Origin: Allium sativum
Taxonomy: Eukaryota > Streptophyta > Magnoliopsida > Asparagales > Amaryllidaceae
Assembly (NCBI GenBank): GCA_030737875.1
Contig: CM060909.1
Location: 34,957,159 to 35,021,158, forward strand
Direction of reading: 5' to 3'
DNA length: 64,000 nucleotides
Shown: positions 1 to 10,491 of the stretch, one piece after another
Layout of the letters: each line of letters opens with the position of its first letter
Numbering within the stretch: position 1 is the stretch's first letter
The notes under the pieces: model-generated
Databases searched by the model: none
Told to the model about the DNA's origin: nothing
The model's input: only the letters and a program-made list of their open reading frames with translations
Translations under genes and position numbers: made by a program

Positions 1-9
1 GCGTTCAAC

Positions 10-71
<62 letters not shown>

Positions 72-881
72 ATGAGGCCCATGCTCCGCACACGGGAAAA
101 TACTCATATGTACTGGTTGAAAATATTAATTGGAAAACTTATAATTAATTTTTACTAGATTCACAGTTTGGACCTAAACGGAGTTGTTTTGTTGGTAAAC
201 GAAACTTAAGGGTGAACCAATGAATTAAAATATCACTGTTGAACAAACGGAGTCCGTTTTCGATGAAATTAATATCGTTGGGACCGGAACGTCGAGGCGT
301 AGCGGTATAATTTAAGAACTGTACTAAATCAAAATAAAAAAATTATATATATTTTAACTGTACATATGTGTGGTAACTCTACCCTTCATGGTTAAGTTTA
401 TAAAGATGAAAACGAGATCTTTAGTTAGAGGACAAGCCTACTATAATATAAGCAAAGTCCTTGTTTCTTCAGCCTAAAGCAAAATAATAAACAGAGCAAA
501 TACCATTGACCAAAGTACATGCGCGGCCATACCTGATTAAGACCAGTGCATGCAAACCCATTCCTATCACTTTCGAATTTAATACACACGTCATGGACAT
601 GCCTAAACTCCATAACTACATGCCTTGTTCTGTCAAACGAAAATGAAAGAACAACCGAGCTACTCTAAACATATCAAATCACACTGCCATTTTTCCTTAA
701 TTTTTAGTGCTCCTATACGCTGCGCTATTTCAATTGCCAATGTATTTTCCAATCCACACCGCTGTACATGTTAACGCATACACACCCTAAACTACACCTA
801 CCTATGAGTAATGCTGTAGCCACAGCATACTAAATTTTCAAGCAACTTTTAGCCTGCTACCTTACAAGTATATATAAAATC
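1..881 (+). repeat. 5' LTR segment 1, with (TA)n microsatellite
   Basis: This matches 36311-37328 of the 3' LTR with scattered substitutions. It includes a pure TA run at about 11-69; the 3' LTR has mixed TA/TG repeats there. I see no gene; short open frames here are not conserved between the two LTR copies. Confidence 0.85.
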
Positions 882-1441
882 TAGGGTGGGCGCGGTTCGG
901 TACGGTGCAGTTTGGAGCTCAAACCGTTTCTGCATCGCATCAAACGGTTAATCAAAAATACAAACCATTATACTAACCGTTCAAACGGTTCGGTTTCGGT
1001 TCGGTTTCAATGTAATACGGTCTGATTTTTGTTCGATTCGGTTTGAACCCGTATTAAATATGAAACAAGAGAATTACTTCCATCAGCAATCAATCTATGA
1101 TTGTATGACGTTGTGTCACCTAAAGGTTAAAACACATAGTGTTATCTTGAACTGATATAACTACAACATACGCTGAAAATTGAATATATATAGTTTAAAA
1201 TAAAATGTTAGATAGGAATTTTCTAATTTTTTTATCATAACGTTACCAGTGTAGCTATGCGGTTCGGTTCGGTTTAATATGGTTTGGTAATAATTCAAAC
1301 TGCAATCGAACTGTATCATTGTGGGTCGGTTCGGTTTGGGTTGTTAGCTTTAGAGAGATAATCCGGTGCGGTTTTCCGCACCGTTTATGCGGTCCGGTCT
1401 AGGCGGTTTCCGCATTGCGGTGTGGTTTATGCCCACCCCTA
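882..1441. mobile_element. hAT-type non-autonomous element (560 bp)
   Basis: Its ends are imperfect inverted repeats, TAGGGTGGGC on the left and GCCCACCCCTA on the right. It is flanked by a perfect 8-bp duplication ATAAAATC (874-881 and 1442-1449), the hAT signature. The 3' LTR has one ATAAAATC and no insert at the same place (about 37326), which proves the insertion. The body is rich in CGGTTCGGTTT-like motifs on both strands and encodes nothing recognisable. The borders are read directly; the superfamily follows from TSD length and terminal sequence. Confidence 0.9.
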
Positions 1442-1839
1442 ATAAAATCAGTGATCAGAAATATTACCCTATTTTATACATTTCTTTTCTTGACAGCCTA
1501 TATGACCCCCATATCCATTGTCACAAACAAATTAATGAGAATGGAAACCCATTAGCCTATTCTGTTTCGTCCCTTTTCTCTATAACCTACCTCTACGATT
1601 AGAAATGACATTACACTTATCCTGCAGAAGCCTCTTCCCATTTTTGTTTCAGCGAGCTCCACTTCATAAAATAAAACCCAACTACCATATTTCTTTCCAA
1701 TAAACAAACCAAACCAGAACTTCATTTGTAGAAACAAAATCCGTATACTCTCATCGTGTTTCAGCAGACTAAGATAAACAATCTGTTACATATGGTGCGT
1801 TCGTAGTCAAATTTAGGCACGCTCATTTTTATTTTCGTG

Positions 1840-1977
1840 TCCGACGCGTCGGACGCAAGTACCTTTTCCCCCTTCCAGATAGCGCGACTCTTGAACGTTG
1901 GAAAATCAACCGTTAGCGTCCGACGCGTCGGACACCAACGGTTGTTTTTCCAACGTATCCTTTCCTGCTCTATAAAA
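1840..1977 (+). promoter_or_regulatory. Palindromes and TATA box upstream of a short ORF
   Basis: A 14-bp palindrome TCCGACGCGTCGGA occurs at 1840-1853 and again at 1919-1932. The second copy is the centre of a 60-bp hairpin (1896-1955, 27 of 30 bases paired). A TATAAAA box follows at 1971-1977, about 106 bases before an ATG at 2083. This looks like a promoter with a symmetric protein-binding site, or a DNA-transposon promoter; function is inferred. An identical copy is at 37724-37861. Confidence 0.5.
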
Positions 1978-2082
1978 CCGCACCACCTCCTCCTTTTCTC
2001 CCCACCTCAGTCCGACGCTTCTGGCGATCCCCCTTCCGGTCAGCTCTCTAGGAGCAGACAGGTAGAGCGTCCCAGCTCGTTT

Positions 2083-2286
2083 ATGACCGACCAGCTGAGA
2101 CAGCTTGTTGCTCGTTGCTTGGTGCTTGTTCAGGGACCGGGTACGCGTGTGGAGCTTTGGGAGATTCTGGCGATTTTCCGCAATGATCCGCGGAATGTGG
2201 ATATTGTTCAGAAGCTTACCGATGAGGGCATACATGGATTTATTTTGGCGGAGTTGAGCTTATTGCCCCATCGTCGTTTATTTTAG
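2083..2286 (+). CDS. Short hypothetical ORF in the 5' LTR (67 aa)
   Basis: The ATG at 2083 is the first in frame after the TATA box, and the frame ends at the TAG closing at 2286. The frame is also open upstream to 1837, but that part crosses the promoter-like palindromes and is unlikely to be translated. The predicted protein is leucine-rich and helical, with no signal peptide, membrane segment or motif I recognise. An identical frame is at 37967-38170. That conservation carries little weight, because the whole 1.76-kb tract is identical between the LTRs. It may be a remnant of a transposon gene or a chance frame. Confidence 0.3.
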   Translation: MTDQLRQLVARCLVLVQGPGTRVELWEILAIFRNDPRNVDIVQKLTDEGIHGFILAELSLLPHRRLF

Positions 2287-3719
2287 ATTTTCATGTATTT
2301 GTTTTAATTTCAGTCCTGTTGTGTTCTTTATGTTTGTATTTCTGTTCGTGTAATGAAATATGTAGTCGTTTTGTTTTATGCAATTAGTATTTAATTAATT
2401 CAAAACAATTAATTTAACAATTAAATACCCCGCTCAAATACCCCGTTCGTAGCTAAAAACACATTCCCCGTTCGCTACAGTACCACGCTCAAATACCCAG
2501 TTCAAATGCCCCGCTCGCGTTCGTTAAGAACGTACCCATAGATAAACTAAAACCGTAAAAGCTCCATCCTTAGAAGCATATGCAATATGTCATGTGTGCA
2601 TGCTCCTTGGCACCGTAAGTAGTAGCAGATGCAGTCGGGTAATGTGTCAAGTGGATCTATGGTGATGCTCGGATCCGTGAAGTGGTGGGAGGTATTGCGT
2701 TCGCATTAGGCATGGGGTATTGCGTTTGCATACTTTGGGTTTTGTATGAGGAAGAAAGGTTCAAGGAGCCTATGTGGGTCGACTGCACGTAGGTAGGAGT
2801 GTATTCGAATGGAGCTATATAGGTCGGCGTGGCAGTGCATGCAGATCACGTTTTTATGGTGTACATGTGCAGTTGGGTTCGCAGATGGGAACGGTGCAGT
2901 CATGGATGAGCTTGGCGTGTGCATTACAATCGAGAAAGGGACGGTTGAGGAAGTCACGGAGAGCGAACGGGGTGTAGTAGCAGGAACAACGAGGAAAGCA
3001 GTCTCGTGTGGTTCGGATGTGATGGTTGGAAGCTGGCCGTGTTTCCTGGTAAAGGAGTGGGTAGACACAGAGAGATGGATCGAAGGTGAGACTAACGATG
3101 GCAAAGGTAGAAACGCGGTTGCTCTGAAGCAAAGGGAAGGTTTCAGTTGACAGCAGGATGAGTACGTGGTGAAGAAAATATAAACTGTAGCGTATGGTCT
3201 TCATTTTGAACTGGGCAGACGTGGATGGAAGTGCTGATGAGATAAGGGTCAGCTCGTTAGTGCTTGGGTGGAGGAACTGGATGCCGTGAGCATGTTTAAA
3301 GAAGGTGCAGTAGCAATATAGGGGGACGACGGTGAAACAGTGGCGGTAAGGGACAGTTATAAAGTTACTAATATTTATTTCCCATGCCTAAGAGCATTTC
3401 CAACTGTTCCGGAGTGTGGATTTTCGTATTTCGATTATCCACACTCCAGAAATTGGGAAATCACAACAGTTTTTAGGTCTAGGCGGTTGTTCAACAACCG
3501 CGTGTGACTATGCGGTTGTTCAACAAACGCGTGGCTTTTTTAAAAAACGGCTCGTCAAGAAAAAAGCGCGCATTTGTTAAACAATCGCGTAGAGCCTACG
3601 CGGTTGTTCAACAACCGCTTGAATATTTCCGCCTATATCAGGCGGAAATGCTCATTTTTCAATTCATAAAAAAATTTAATTTCCCTCCTTTTAATTTTTT
3701 TATTAATATCTACGACGAA

Positions 3720-5762
3720 ATGCCGCCACGTAAAGTTAAGTCTAGTAGACGGGTCAGCCATCCTCCGACAGATCCTAATGTCGGACCAATACATGTCGCA
3801 CCAGATGCCACTGTGATTGCTGCGAGCCTTAGAGTATTGCACGATCTGCCTGCGACATTTACACACCAAGTGCCTGTTGCTGTTGCGACACCTCAGGTAT
3901 AATTTTTAAACTTTGTTACGTATAACCTTTTTACTATTCACGAATGTTGTTTAATGTTACATGTTTACAACAAATTTACATACATTTAGGTTCGACATAT
4001 TACTATGCGAGGTAGTTGGTCACGTTGTACGACATTTTTTGAGCGGTTACCCGAGCCTATATCACTTAGACTCCTTGATACACCATTTGGCGACTTTTTA
4101 GATTTACCTAGGTTTGCTCATGTTGACCGATGCCTTGTAGAGGCTATTAGTGAGCGATGGTGGCCTACTACACACACATTTCACTTTGCTGATTTTGCGT
4201 TAGGGCTTACTCCTTTGGATTTTTACGTGCTCACGGGCATCGAGATTGGTCGTCTAGGTCGTCACCCCATTCCTTTTGATGTATCATTTGAGGAGTTTGA
4301 TAGTTTTTCAGAGCACTTACCGGGTTTAGATCCTCATGCCGTTTCTTCAGGAGCCGTTAGCCTACCTACTTTGTATGCCTATGTCACTACACATTGGATC
4401 ACTGTGGCTATGCACACCCCCGTTATCAGGGCCTTTCTATTATACCTATTTGGTTCCGCTTTTTTTAGCAACAACAGGGGGACTATTAGACTTGGTTTTT
4501 TGGCTACCCTTGTAGACATAGAGCAGTTGCATTCGTTCGATTGGGGTACAACGATATTAGGCTATTTGTATGTAGCTTTGGATCTCTACGCCGTACAGCG
4601 CTGCAAGCAGCTGTACGGTTTCTGGTATATTCTCCCATTTTGGTATTACGAGTACATGGCGAACATGCACCCCCGACTTATTGATGAGGCCATCAGTACA
4701 CCGTACATATACTTTCCGAGATTGCGACGATGGGGTCCTGGTATGCATCTTGCTCGTTCTGCACAGGGTGTGCATAACGAGCTTATGGAGGCGTGCACGC
4801 AGATTGATATGAGGGAGAGGGATGGCATTATTCGACGTCCATGGCAGACGTACATAAATTTTCTCGCTCCTCAGGATGACCATCCGCTCATTTTTAGTTC
4901 TAGTCTTTCGAGGCGTAGGGTATGCTTCCAGGTGCCTACATGCCCTTTCATTTGGTATTTGGGGGAGCGGTGTTGGCTACAGCTATACGGGTTAGAGCGC
5001 ATTCCTTCTGATCCACTCCCATGGGATCAGATGTTCGGGGATATACAGGTAGGATCAACATATATTGAGGGTATGAGGTTGCAGGCTGGGTGGACGGTGA
5101 GCCTTTTACAGTGCCTGGAGATTTTGATACCTATTAGGCTCGAGTTGCGCCACGCGCTTATGCTTTACCAGACTATATTCGGGGTTTGAACTCTGACCAT
5201 ATCGGGCCATCTTCAGTAGCAGGCAGATTCCCGGTGCATCCTCCTACCTTTGCGCCTGTATCGTCTCAGTTCACGCAGAGTGGTGCTTTGGACCCTCCAC
5301 CACACATTTTTAGGGCGTATGACGTACAGGGTCAGATTGTAGAGATTACGTTGCAGTATCCACCTGTTGACCCTCCCAGAGTACCGTCAGCTGGTTTGTA
5401 TCATTCACATCAAGTACATAAGAGTAATACAATACTCGCTATACATGTACGATTTCATTATAAAAACTTCATTTGTGTAATACAAGTTGTCTCATTAACA
5501 GTACTCGCTATACATGGATCATGATAGACGTATATTGGCTGCTTTTGAGCGTATGACGTTGGAGTACACACAGTTGATGTACCAGAGTTTACACGGAGCT
5601 TTGGCACAGCAGCAGTCTCATTACGAGCCCCAGATTGCTTCCCTACAGACTCAGTTACAGCAGCAGGGTTCTGGTGATGGAGCACATAAGGATGATGATT
5701 TGGATGACGTTCATGATGACAGTTCCGATGGGGCAGGTAGCGCTTCTATGCATATTGACTGA
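3720..5762 (+). pseudogene. Plant mobile domain (PMD) protein, decayed
   Basis: Exon 1 (3720-3896) starts at an ATG beginning MPPRKVK and ends CAG|GTATAA. The acceptor is TTTAG at 3989, and the phases fit. Exon 2 reads as a PF10536-type plant mobile domain: RWWPTTHTFHF near its start, then IRAFLLYLFGS, then DWGTTILGYLY. PMD proteins are found in host silencing factors (MAIL1/MAIN) and in several plant transposons. After about 5085 the coding sense moves to another frame (VDGEPFTVPGDFDTY) and meets a TAG at 5135-5137, then continues as PDYIRGLNSDH. A last exon near 5505-5762 is glutamine-rich and then acidic (DDDLDDVHDD). The gene lies inside a Harbinger-bordered element, so it is cargo or an accessory gene. 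The frameshift and stop make a full-length product unlikely unless splicing avoids them. Confidence 0.78.
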
Positions 5763-5924
5763 TGGTTCATGTAGCGTCATGGTTGTATGTTTTTGTTATG
5801 ACTGACAGGTTTTATATTACATGTGTTGTTGATGATGACATTGTTGTATGTTTTTTTTATAATTGACGGTATGTTGATGATGACATTGTTGTATGTCATT
5901 GTATTTTATGTCCTGTGATTTAAA

Positions 5925-6620
5925 ATGGTGTTTGAAATGTAGTTTGAATTTTAAAAAGGAGTTTGAAATCGTGTTCAAAATGGATTTTGAATTTTAAAAA
6001 GAAGTTTGAAAAGGATTTTGAAATGGATTTAGGATTTTAAAAAGGAGTTTAAAATGGAGTTTGAATTTTAAAAAGGAGTTTAGAAAGGATTTTGAAAAGG
6101 ATTTTGAATTTTAAAAAGGAGTTTGAAAAGGAGTTTGAAATGGAGTTTGAAAGGGAGTCTGAATTTTAGAAAGGAGTTTGAAATGGAGTTTGAATTTTAA
6201 AAAGGAGTTTGAAAAGGATTTTGAAATGGATTTAGAATTTTAAAAAGGAGTTTGAAGTGGAGTTTGAAAAGGAGTTTGGATTTTAAAAAGGATTTTGAAA
6301 AGGAGTTTGAATTTTAAAAAGGAGTTTGAAAAGGATTATGAAATGGATTTTGAAAAGGAGTTTGAATTTTAAAAAGGAGTTTAAAAAGGATTTTGAAATG
6401 GATTTTGAATTTTAAAAAGGATTTTGAAAAGGAGTTTGAAATGTAGGTTGAAAGGGAGTTTGAATTTTAAAAAGGAGTTTGAAATGGAGTTTGAAAGGGA
6501 GTTTGAATTTTAAAAATGAGTTAGAAATGGAGTTTGAATTAAAAAAGGGAGTTTGGTATGATTTATTTTAATTAAAAATGGATTTTGGTATTATTTATTT
6601 TAATTTAAAATGGAGTTTAA
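5925..6620 (+). repeat. Degenerate array of GGAGTTTGAA units
   Basis: Dozens of copies of short units such as TTTTAAAAAGGAGTTTGAAA and GAAATGGAGTTTGAA are arranged irregularly. They fill the gap between the PMD and Myb/SANT genes inside the Harbinger element. No gene is present. Confidence 0.9.
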
Positions 6621-6789
6621 AATGAGGCGGCAATTTGAAAATTACATTTTAAATTTCAATTGAATGTATAGGATTCAATATAATTCGGATTTCAGTAAAA
6701 CTAAAAACATTTGAATCTATTTAATTATATCTTTCCAACGAATGTGAAAAATTCAGATTTCATAATATAAATTGAAAGTTATGTACAGT

Positions 6790-7165
6790 TTAAAATTTAA
6801 AAAGGTCGCTATGGAATTTCAAACTCCATTTTAAAGTTCAAACGCCATTTCAAATTGGAATTTTAAATTTCAAACGCCATTTTCAAACATCGTTTTAGAA
6901 CGCCATTTTAAATTTCAAATAGCATTTTAAATTTAAAATAGGAATTTTAAATTTTAAATTGGAATTTTAAATTTTAAATTTTATTGGAATTTTAAATTTA
7001 ATTGGAATTTTAAATTTCAAACGCTATTTTTAAACGCCATTATCAGTACGCCATTTTCAAACGCCATTTTAAATTTCAAACACCATTTCATAATTTCAAA
7101 CTCCATTACATAAACAAAATGCAGCTTACACCAAACTAAATTTCAAACTCCATTCCTACGCTACA
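6790..7165 (-). repeat. Opposite-strand arm of the same repeat
   Basis: The sequence is built from CAAACTCCATTTTAAA and CAAACGCCATTTTAAATTTC, the reverse complement of the units at 5925-6620. The two arrays face each other and could fold as one long imperfect hairpin. No gene is present. Confidence 0.75.
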
Positions 7166-7238
7166 TAAACAAAATGCGAACTTACACCAAACTGGCGCAT
7201 ACAAAGCCAACTAAAGTTTACATCCAAGTTATCTACAT

Positions 7239-8235
7239 TCACGCACCTCCTTCTCTTCTTCGCCTCATTATCTCTAATCTTCGATACTCCGTATACTCGC
7301 GTTGCACGTCATCCATCTGCGAATTATCTGTAAACATGACTGCATCTTCTTCCTTTCGTCGTTTTGTCTCAACAAGTTGATGAATTGCGTCAAGCCTTTC
7401 TTGGTGTTGAATGCTTCTGCTCTGGAGTGCGCTCATATACATATCGTTAGACTCCTTTAATAGTTTTCTGATTTCGCCTTCATTCGCTCCTGCCACTTGT
7501 TTTTTCTTTGCCGCCTTGGATCCTTCGGGCCTATCATATCGGTCAACAGTAAGGTGATCATCTTCTTCTAAACCCATAGTTGCACTGTCCTGCGAATCTC
7601 TCGGACTACAACTGTCTCTAAATCTTGTAGCTTTTGCATGACTAACGCTTGATTGGACGTCTTGGACTGTTTTCTAAAGTGATGATTTCCATTTCACATG
7701 ATTAACCAGTAGGTCATACACATGCATGAACTGATAGAAATCCTTGTTTACTATATGGTTTATATATTTGTTTGAATAACTTGTTTGCGGACAGTCTCTG
7801 CATCAATAATATGAAGCTTTTACTACAACGCTAAAATGTAAAGTACAAAAAAAAAACACATTTTTTTACCATATGAGTGTCACTTCCAAATCCGCTTGGG
7901 TTACTCTGCTTCAGCTTGAACATTTGCGAATCAAAGCATTGCGTTTGACAATTAATCATACAATAACGACCTTTGATGGAAGCTACACTTCTATTCCGAT
8001 CCATGTTCTTTATGTTGTATGCATTAGTGATTCTACCCCAAAATGTTTCCCCACTTTGATCGGCTCCACGGACAGGATCTAGCGAAAGTGAATTGTAGAT
8101 GTAGCAAAGATCATAGTCTTCATTAGCACTCCAACTTGAAGTAGTTAGCATTCCACCAAACGGTTGGCCTAGATCATGTAAATCAAAAGTTTCAAAGCTC
8201 ATTCTTGCGGCATCGACATCAAAATCAGTAATCAT
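7239..8235 (-). pseudogene. Harbinger Myb/SANT-like protein, one nonsense codon
   Basis: Read on the minus strand, the start ATG is at 8235. Exon 1 (8235-7870) contains the Myb/SANT helix region SSWSANEDYDLCYIYNSLS, then the family motifs DQSGETFWGRI, RSVASIKGRY and the NPSG loop. The donor is ATG|GTAAAA and the acceptor TATCAG, so exon 2 starts at 7730 in phase. Exon 2 continues DLLVNHVKW and carries the hallmark RPEGSKAAKKK and a charged helical tail. This matches the Myb-like second protein of PIF/Harbinger elements, often annotated in plants as a glutathione S-transferase T3-like protein, which binds the element and partners the DDE nuclease. A TAG at 7676-7674 interrupts exon 2. The gene converges on the PMD gene across the repeat array. 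Confidence 0.83.
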
Positions 8236-8611
8236 TTTTTTAAATAGAAGTTGTTGAAGATGAGTTGATGTGGAAGAAGATAGGGTAGAAGATGAGTTGG
8301 TGTGGATGAAAATAGAGGGGTTGTGTATTTCTAAGGTTAAAAATATAACCGTTACCAAATTGAGACATTGGAAACGCTCTACGCGGCTGTTCTACAAGCG
8401 CATAGGGAATAAAGCCATTGTGCTTTACGCGCTTGTTGAACAAGCACTTAGGTCTGCGTGGTGGTTCAACAACCGCGTAACAAGTTTGGGGATTCCGGAA
8501 CTATTCTCCCCGATTTCAGATCAGAGAGACATTTCCAACCACTGTTGGAGGCGAAAACGGGTGCGGATTTCAGAAATTCTGATTTCCAAGTATTTGTTGA
8601 AGATGCCCTAA

Positions 8612-9691
8612 TGATGTTTATTATCATGCCGTAAGCAAATTTATTAATGTGGACTGGTATAGAATATAGATAGCGTAGCCTAGGTAAAATATGGTTACTG
8701 TAACATGTCTAACCCGTGCAAAATGGCTGAACTGAGGTCAACAACTAATTAGTTCAAATTTTAATTATGGCAGTGATATTCGTGACTATTCCACACTGGT
8801 AAATAGACGTGGCTGATTAGTTTTAGGAATAATCAATGGAGAATAAATATTAATTAAAGTCTAATTAATTTAAAAACTCGATTGTATAATTTATGTATTC
8901 TACTCATATGTTAACAGATGAAACAAACCAGCGGACATGAGGACCGTATTAGAGAACATAACATATTGGAATGGACGGAGTAGAACACAATTGGAAAACG
9001 AACCGTTTTGATAACGAATAGAGACCCAAGGTGAGTTTAACTCGTTCAGTTTATCCCGTTTATATTTTATATAAACCGGTTTTTTATTTTGTGCGCTCTG
9101 TTTGTTAATGATTGATGGTTTGATGACTATTTGCATGATTACTGAATATTTTAATATTCACTGATTAAATTAAGCGTTTGTTTAATTTAATTTAATTAGA
9201 TCGTTATTTAAACGATTATATTCCAAATAAGGCAACTTACTTTGTTGGTTACGTTTATAATAATATAAACATGTTTAATAAATAATTGGGTGTTTAAATA
9301 GATGTTATTGATTGATTGTTGACCGTTAAACTATTTATGTCTGCCTATTGTGTTAAACATGTTACTGTATTGGAATTGAGATAACACATGGTGATGCGAG
9401 GAAGGACAGGTTGGAGGAATCCAACCGGATTCCTCACGATTATTGATAATGTTTATCAATATACTTTTATATTGTTATTGAATATGCAATTGACTGATAT
9501 TTCACGGTTTGGTACTTTAGTAGACATTTGCCTCTTTAGTACCATCGAAAAGAAAAGATTTTGAATTTGATATTGAATCGATTGTGAACATTTTCAAAGT
9601 TATATTTATATGGATTTGAAATGCGATGTTTATTTTTAAATATTAAACACCGAAATTTATTTACATCATATAATTATATAAATTTTAAATA
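8612..9691 (+). repeat. 5' LTR segment 3
   Basis: From 8875 onward this is homologous to 39185-39579 and to 44535-45355 of the 3' LTR. I hand-counted about 26 mismatches, mostly transitions, over about 410 bases against the 44535 copy. The part from 8612 to 8870 is missing from the 3' LTR. No gene is seen. Confidence 0.85.
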
Positions 9692-10491
9692 GGGTGCGTT
9701 TTTTACAGGTCCCTATTAAGTTTTAAAACTAGGCTCACATCCGGTCATAGTTTCCAATACACTTCCGCCCCCCTATTTTTGAATTTCCGCCTCCTACTTT
9801 CTTGGATCCACTTCCTACTTTTACGTCCCGCCTCCTGCTTTTTTCCTTTCGCTCCTTCATTTTCTTCCAAAAAAAAAGTGCATCCATGGTTAAAAAAAAT
9901 TCTAAAATTTGGAAATAATCCCAGAAGTCCAAGCCAAGAAAAAAAACTTGCATATATGTATGCAAGTATTGCCAATACTTGCATACATGTATGCAAGTAT
10001 TGCACAAAGGGAATTATGCTATAGTTTTTCCTGCACATATGTTGCACAAATGTGTGCGTGTTTTGGATTTACTTGCACAATTGAATGCAAATAAAAATGA
10101 ACTGAGTTACACTACTATGAAATATTGAATATTTTAATGCAAGAATGATGCAATACTTACACATAAATATGAAAAAAATTCAAAAACGGATGCAACACTT
10201 GAATACTTACGCATATATACGCACGAAATTGAGATTCTTGCATAACATTATGCATTTAACTGCATTTTTCAATGTTTTTTTGCTGTTTTTTTTTTGCATG
10301 TTTTTTGATTTTTTTTTTAGCGAATTTATGGTCGAACGCATAATTTATTTAAATAATATTTTTTATTTTTTTATTTAATTTTTCCATTTTTTTGGCTACT
10401 TTTGAAAAATAGGGACCTAATTTATAATAAGTTTATCACCGGATGTAAGCCTAATTAAGTTTGCTTTTAGGGACCTGAGCCTTATTTTCAC
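9692..10491. mobile_element. Mutator-type MITE (800 bp)
   Basis: It is flanked by a perfect 9-bp duplication TTTTAAATA (9683-9691 and 10492-10500). The 3' LTR has the empty site at about 45350. The ends form an imperfect terminal inverted repeat of about 53 bases sharing CAGGTCCCTA and ACATCCGGT. The middle (about 9945-10010) is a cluster of palindromes built on CTTGCATACATGTATGCAAG. No coding capacity is seen. Confidence 0.88.

Larger units (their letters stand above)
1797..2540. other. Possible older DNA transposon carried inside the LTR
   Basis: The left edge reads GGTGCGTTCG and the right edge reads GAACGTACCC, giving a 9-10-bp imperfect inverted repeat. I could not find a convincing target duplication. 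The inside holds a 60-bp hairpin, a TATA box and a short reading frame. The same module lies at 37681-38424 in the 3' LTR, so it was in the LTR before integration or was spread later by conversion. Confidence 0.3.
1450..3391 (+). repeat. 5' LTR segment 2
   Basis: From 1537 to 3300 I find no difference from 37421-39184 of the 3' LTR, at a constant offset of 35884. The part from 3301 to 3391 has no counterpart in the 3' LTR, where a deletion joins 3300 to 8875. The 2541-3300 stretch is GC-richer and open in several frames on both strands (for example 2706-3104 minus and 2809-3150 plus), but I recognise no protein family there and do not call a gene. Confidence 0.8.
3392..8608. mobile_element. 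PIF/Harbinger-type element carrying PMD and Myb/SANT genes (5.2 kb)
   Basis: The left end GAGCATTTCCAAC and the reverse complement of the right end, GGGCATCTTCAAC, form a terminal inverted repeat. The element is flanked by TAA on both sides (3389-3391 and 8609-8611), the 3-bp TWA duplication typical of PIF/Harbinger. Inside are a plant-mobile-domain gene on the plus strand, a long repeat array, and a Myb/SANT-type Harbinger accessory gene on the minus strand pointing inward. I find no HARBI1-like DDE nuclease, so it would depend on a transposase supplied in trans. The 3' LTR lacks the element, but only within a larger deletion. Confidence 0.82.

Noticed and set aside
1797..2540. Calling this module a Harbinger or hAT element outright
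   Set aside because: The terminal inverted repeat is only 9-10 bases with mismatches, and no target duplication of 3, 8 or 9 bases fits, so it is listed only as a possibility.
2706..3204. Open frames on both strands in the GC-richer LTR part
   Set aside because: They overlap each other in several frames, match no family I know, and are identical in the other LTR only because the whole tract is identical at DNA level.
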